Position numbers and translations under genes: made by a program
The notes under the pieces: generated by a model
What the model was told of the DNA's origin: nothing
Seen by the model: only the letters and a program-made list of their open reading frames with translations
The model's database searches: none
NCBI GenBank assembly: GCA_049652985.1
Contig: JBASFK010000004.1
Coordinates: 1-64,000, forward strand
Source: UBA7657 sp049652985
Lineage (GTDB): Bacteria; Pseudomonadota; Alphaproteobacteria; Micavibrionales; Micavibrionaceae
Length of the DNA: 64,000 nt
Direction: 5' to 3'
Shown here: in pieces, positions 62,514 through 64,000 of the stretch
Numbering within the stretch: position 1 is the first letter of the stretch
Layout: each line of letters opens with the position of its first letter

Positions 62514-63332
62514 TTTCGCCAGCTCTATAAAATTTTCTACTGATAAATTCTCCGCCCGCAATGTCGGGTCGATACCCAGCCTCTCCAGACCTTCCGCATA
62601 ATCCTTGAGGCTTCCCCTGATCATTTTTCGCCTCTGCCCGAACGCGGCGGCCGTCACCTTCTCCACACTGCGAAAATCCGGCGCATCGGCGACAAGTTTC
62701 CTGGGCACGAAATGCACGACGCTGCTCGAGACTTTAGGCGGCGGCGTAAAGGCTGAGGGCGGCAGCTCGAAACAAATCCTGCATTCGCAGATCCATTGCG
62801 CGATCACCGACAGCCGCCCGAAAACCTTGCCCCCCGGCGCGGCGACAATCCTTTCCGCCACCTCTTTCTGGAACATCAGCGTCATGGAATCATACGCGCC
62901 CGGCTTCTCGTGGATTTCCTTCAGCCAGTTCGTCAGCAGCACCGTCGCAATATTATACGGGAGGTTCGCGACAATGGCGCGTGGGGCCGCCGCCAGTTCC
63001 AGGTAATTCACGCGCAGCGCATCGCCCTGTACAATTTCCACGCGCTCGCTCTTCAGGTCCTGCAGCGCCGCCACCGCGCGCGGGTCGAACTCCACCGCGA
63101 TAATCTTGGCCGCCGGCGATTTGATCAGGCTCCGCGTCAGCCCACCCGGCCCCGGCCCGATTTCAAAAACCGTTTTGCCGGACAAATCGCCCGCTTCGCG
63201 CGCGATTTTGTCGGTGATATTCATGTCCAGAAGGAAATTCTGTCCTAGCGATTTTTTCGCGCGCAATTCATGCTTCGCGATCACATCGCGTAAGGGCAGC
63301 AGATTGTCCGGCAGTCCGTCAGGTTTCGACAC
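62496..63332 (-). CDS. rsmA: 16S rRNA dimethyladenosine transferase
   Basis: 278 residues. SAM motif EIGPGPGGLT (near 57), NLPYNIATVL (near 121), and basic C-terminal domain. Dimethylates A1518 and A1519. It overlaps the upstream surA-like gene by 14 bp on the same strand. Confidence 0.95.
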   Translation of the reverse strand: MSKPDGLPDNLLPLRDVIAKHELRAKKSLGQNFLLDMNITDKIAREAGDLSGKTVFEIGPGPGGLTRSLIKSPAAKIIAVEFDPRAVAALQDLKSERVEIVQGDALRVNYLELAAAPRAIVANLPYNIATVLLTNWLKEIHEKPGAYDSMTLMFQKEVAERIVAAPGGKVFGRLSVIAQWICECRICFELPPSAFTPPPKVSSSVVHFVPRKLVADAPDFRSVEKVTAAAFGQRRKMIRGSLKDYAEGLERLGIDPTLRAENLSVENFIELAKLKAAN

Positions 63333-64000
63333 GGGTCTCGATGAAGGCCGTGGTCTTGAGCTCCAGCAATTGCCGCGCCTGCATGCGTTCGAGGCGCTGA
63401 AGGCCGAGATTCTGCATCACCTGCTCGCGCGACGGGATCGTCTCCTCGCTCACGGTGCGCATGTCGCGCAGGAGCAGAATATGATAGCCATCCGTCGTAC
63501 GCACCGGGTTGCTGACCGCCTCTTTCTGCATACCGCCCAGCGCCTTGTCGAGTTCCGGCTGAAGCTGCCCTTCACGCACCCATCCGAGGTCACCCCCGCG
63601 CTCCGCGCCTGCCGAGCTTGAGAATTGCTGTGCCACCTTGAAGAATTCCGCCTTGCCTGAATTGATCTCCTGCACCAGCCTGTTCGCAAGCTGCTGCGCG
63701 TCGGCCTCGGGGCTGTTCTCGCCGACGGGCAGGAAAATTTCCGCCACCTTGTATTCCGACTTGCCGCTCGCGCTTTTCAGACGCCCGATATAATCGTCGA
63801 TGTCGCTGTCCGTGATCGTTACCTGCGGGCGCATCGTTTTCTGGATGACCTTCGACCACCCGATCTGCGCCTTGATCTGCCGCTCCAGCGTCGCAACGCT
63901 GATCCCGTCATGCTCCATGGCGCTGCGGAACTGCTCCATGCTGAGATTGTTCTGTCGGGCGATCATCGTCAGCCCCTGGTTGATTTCTTCCTGCGAAATC
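63319..64000 (-). CDS. surA: SurA-like peptidylprolyl isomerase (partial, N-terminus outside)
   Basis: The frame stays open to the window edge, so the start lies beyond 64000. The visible 227 residues hold a SurA_N-like helical part (ISQEEINQGL then ERQIKAQIGW) and a parvulin domain (about 110-205) with VAEIFLP and GGDLGWVREGQ. Periplasmic chaperone for outer-membrane proteins; surA is often linked to rsmA. It is incomplete at the 5' end. Confidence 0.88.
   Translation of the reverse strand, partial: ISQEEINQGLTMIARQNNLSMEQFRSAMEHDGISVATLERQIKAQIGWSKVIQKTMRPQVTITDSDIDDYIGRLKSASGKSEYKVAEIFLPVGENSPEADAQQLANRLVQEINSGKAEFFKVAQQFSSSAGAERGGDLGWVREGQLQPELDKALGGMQKEAVSNPVRTTDGYHILLLRDMRTVSEETIPSREQVMQNLGLQRLERMQARQLLELKTTAFIETRVET

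Overview
The window looks like a chromosomal segment of an alphaproteobacterium. The support is a small SRP RNA directly upstream of dnaX, a DUF1674 gene, a DUF1223 gene, a DUF6538-type integrase, full CtrA boxes (TTAA-N7-TTAA) and a dense cluster of GANTC (CcrM) sites. Two type I secreted RTX proteins, a standalone ClpB-like AAA module and many unrecognised proteins would fit a Micavibrio- or Rhodospirillales-like lineage, but that placement is only a guess.

Region 1 (115-15913) is a genomic island inserted in the 3' end of tRNA-Thr(CGT). A 19-bp copy of the tRNA end is repeated exactly at both ends (115-133 and 15895-15913), each end carries a pair of TATGTnCCAG-like integrase arm sites 12 bp apart, and a tyrosine integrase lies next to the tRNA. 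The cargo is a heavy-metal efflux operon (CzcI-like, CzcC, CzcB, CzcA, EF-hand protein, CDF exporter), a serine resolvase, and a cassette with a RloC/PrrC-like ATPase (zinc hook and a candidate nuclease triad) followed by two unknown genes, plus two small membrane or lipoprotein genes.

Region 2 (16046-29488) is housekeeping: SRP RNA, dnaX, ybaB, xth, a DUF1223 protein, rimO, a DUF1674 gene, a chorismate-mutase-like gene, rsmB, an SseB-like gene, infC (apparently AUU-started), an unknown 528-residue gene and thrS.

Region 3 (29492-41200) is a complete type I secretion locus (HlyD, ABC exporter, TolC) next to a 1669-residue adhesin with T1SS-143-like repeats, a vWA domain and RTX repeats. Upstream of the adhesin is 1.3 kb without a credible gene. 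It holds three evenly spaced CtrA boxes, 10 GANTC sites in about 160 bp, an exact DnaA box, and a hairpin-rich stretch ending in a strong terminator. This is the most unusual part of the chromosomal sequence.

Region 4 (41201-48489) has serine biosynthesis (serC, a 51-residue gene, serA, and divergent serB), a single-module ClpB-like AAA protein and an RsmC-like methyltransferase. Region 5 (48521-64000) has a second RTX protein with a DUF4114-like domain, a sulfotransferase-like protein, a MATE exporter, an EF-hand protein, a short aquaporin lacking the usual filter arginine, tRNA-Ser(GGA), a tandem pair of unknown paralogues, two glycosyltransferases, an ArsR-type regulator, an SDR, gmk, rsmA and the C-terminal part of a SurA-like isomerase that runs off the window.
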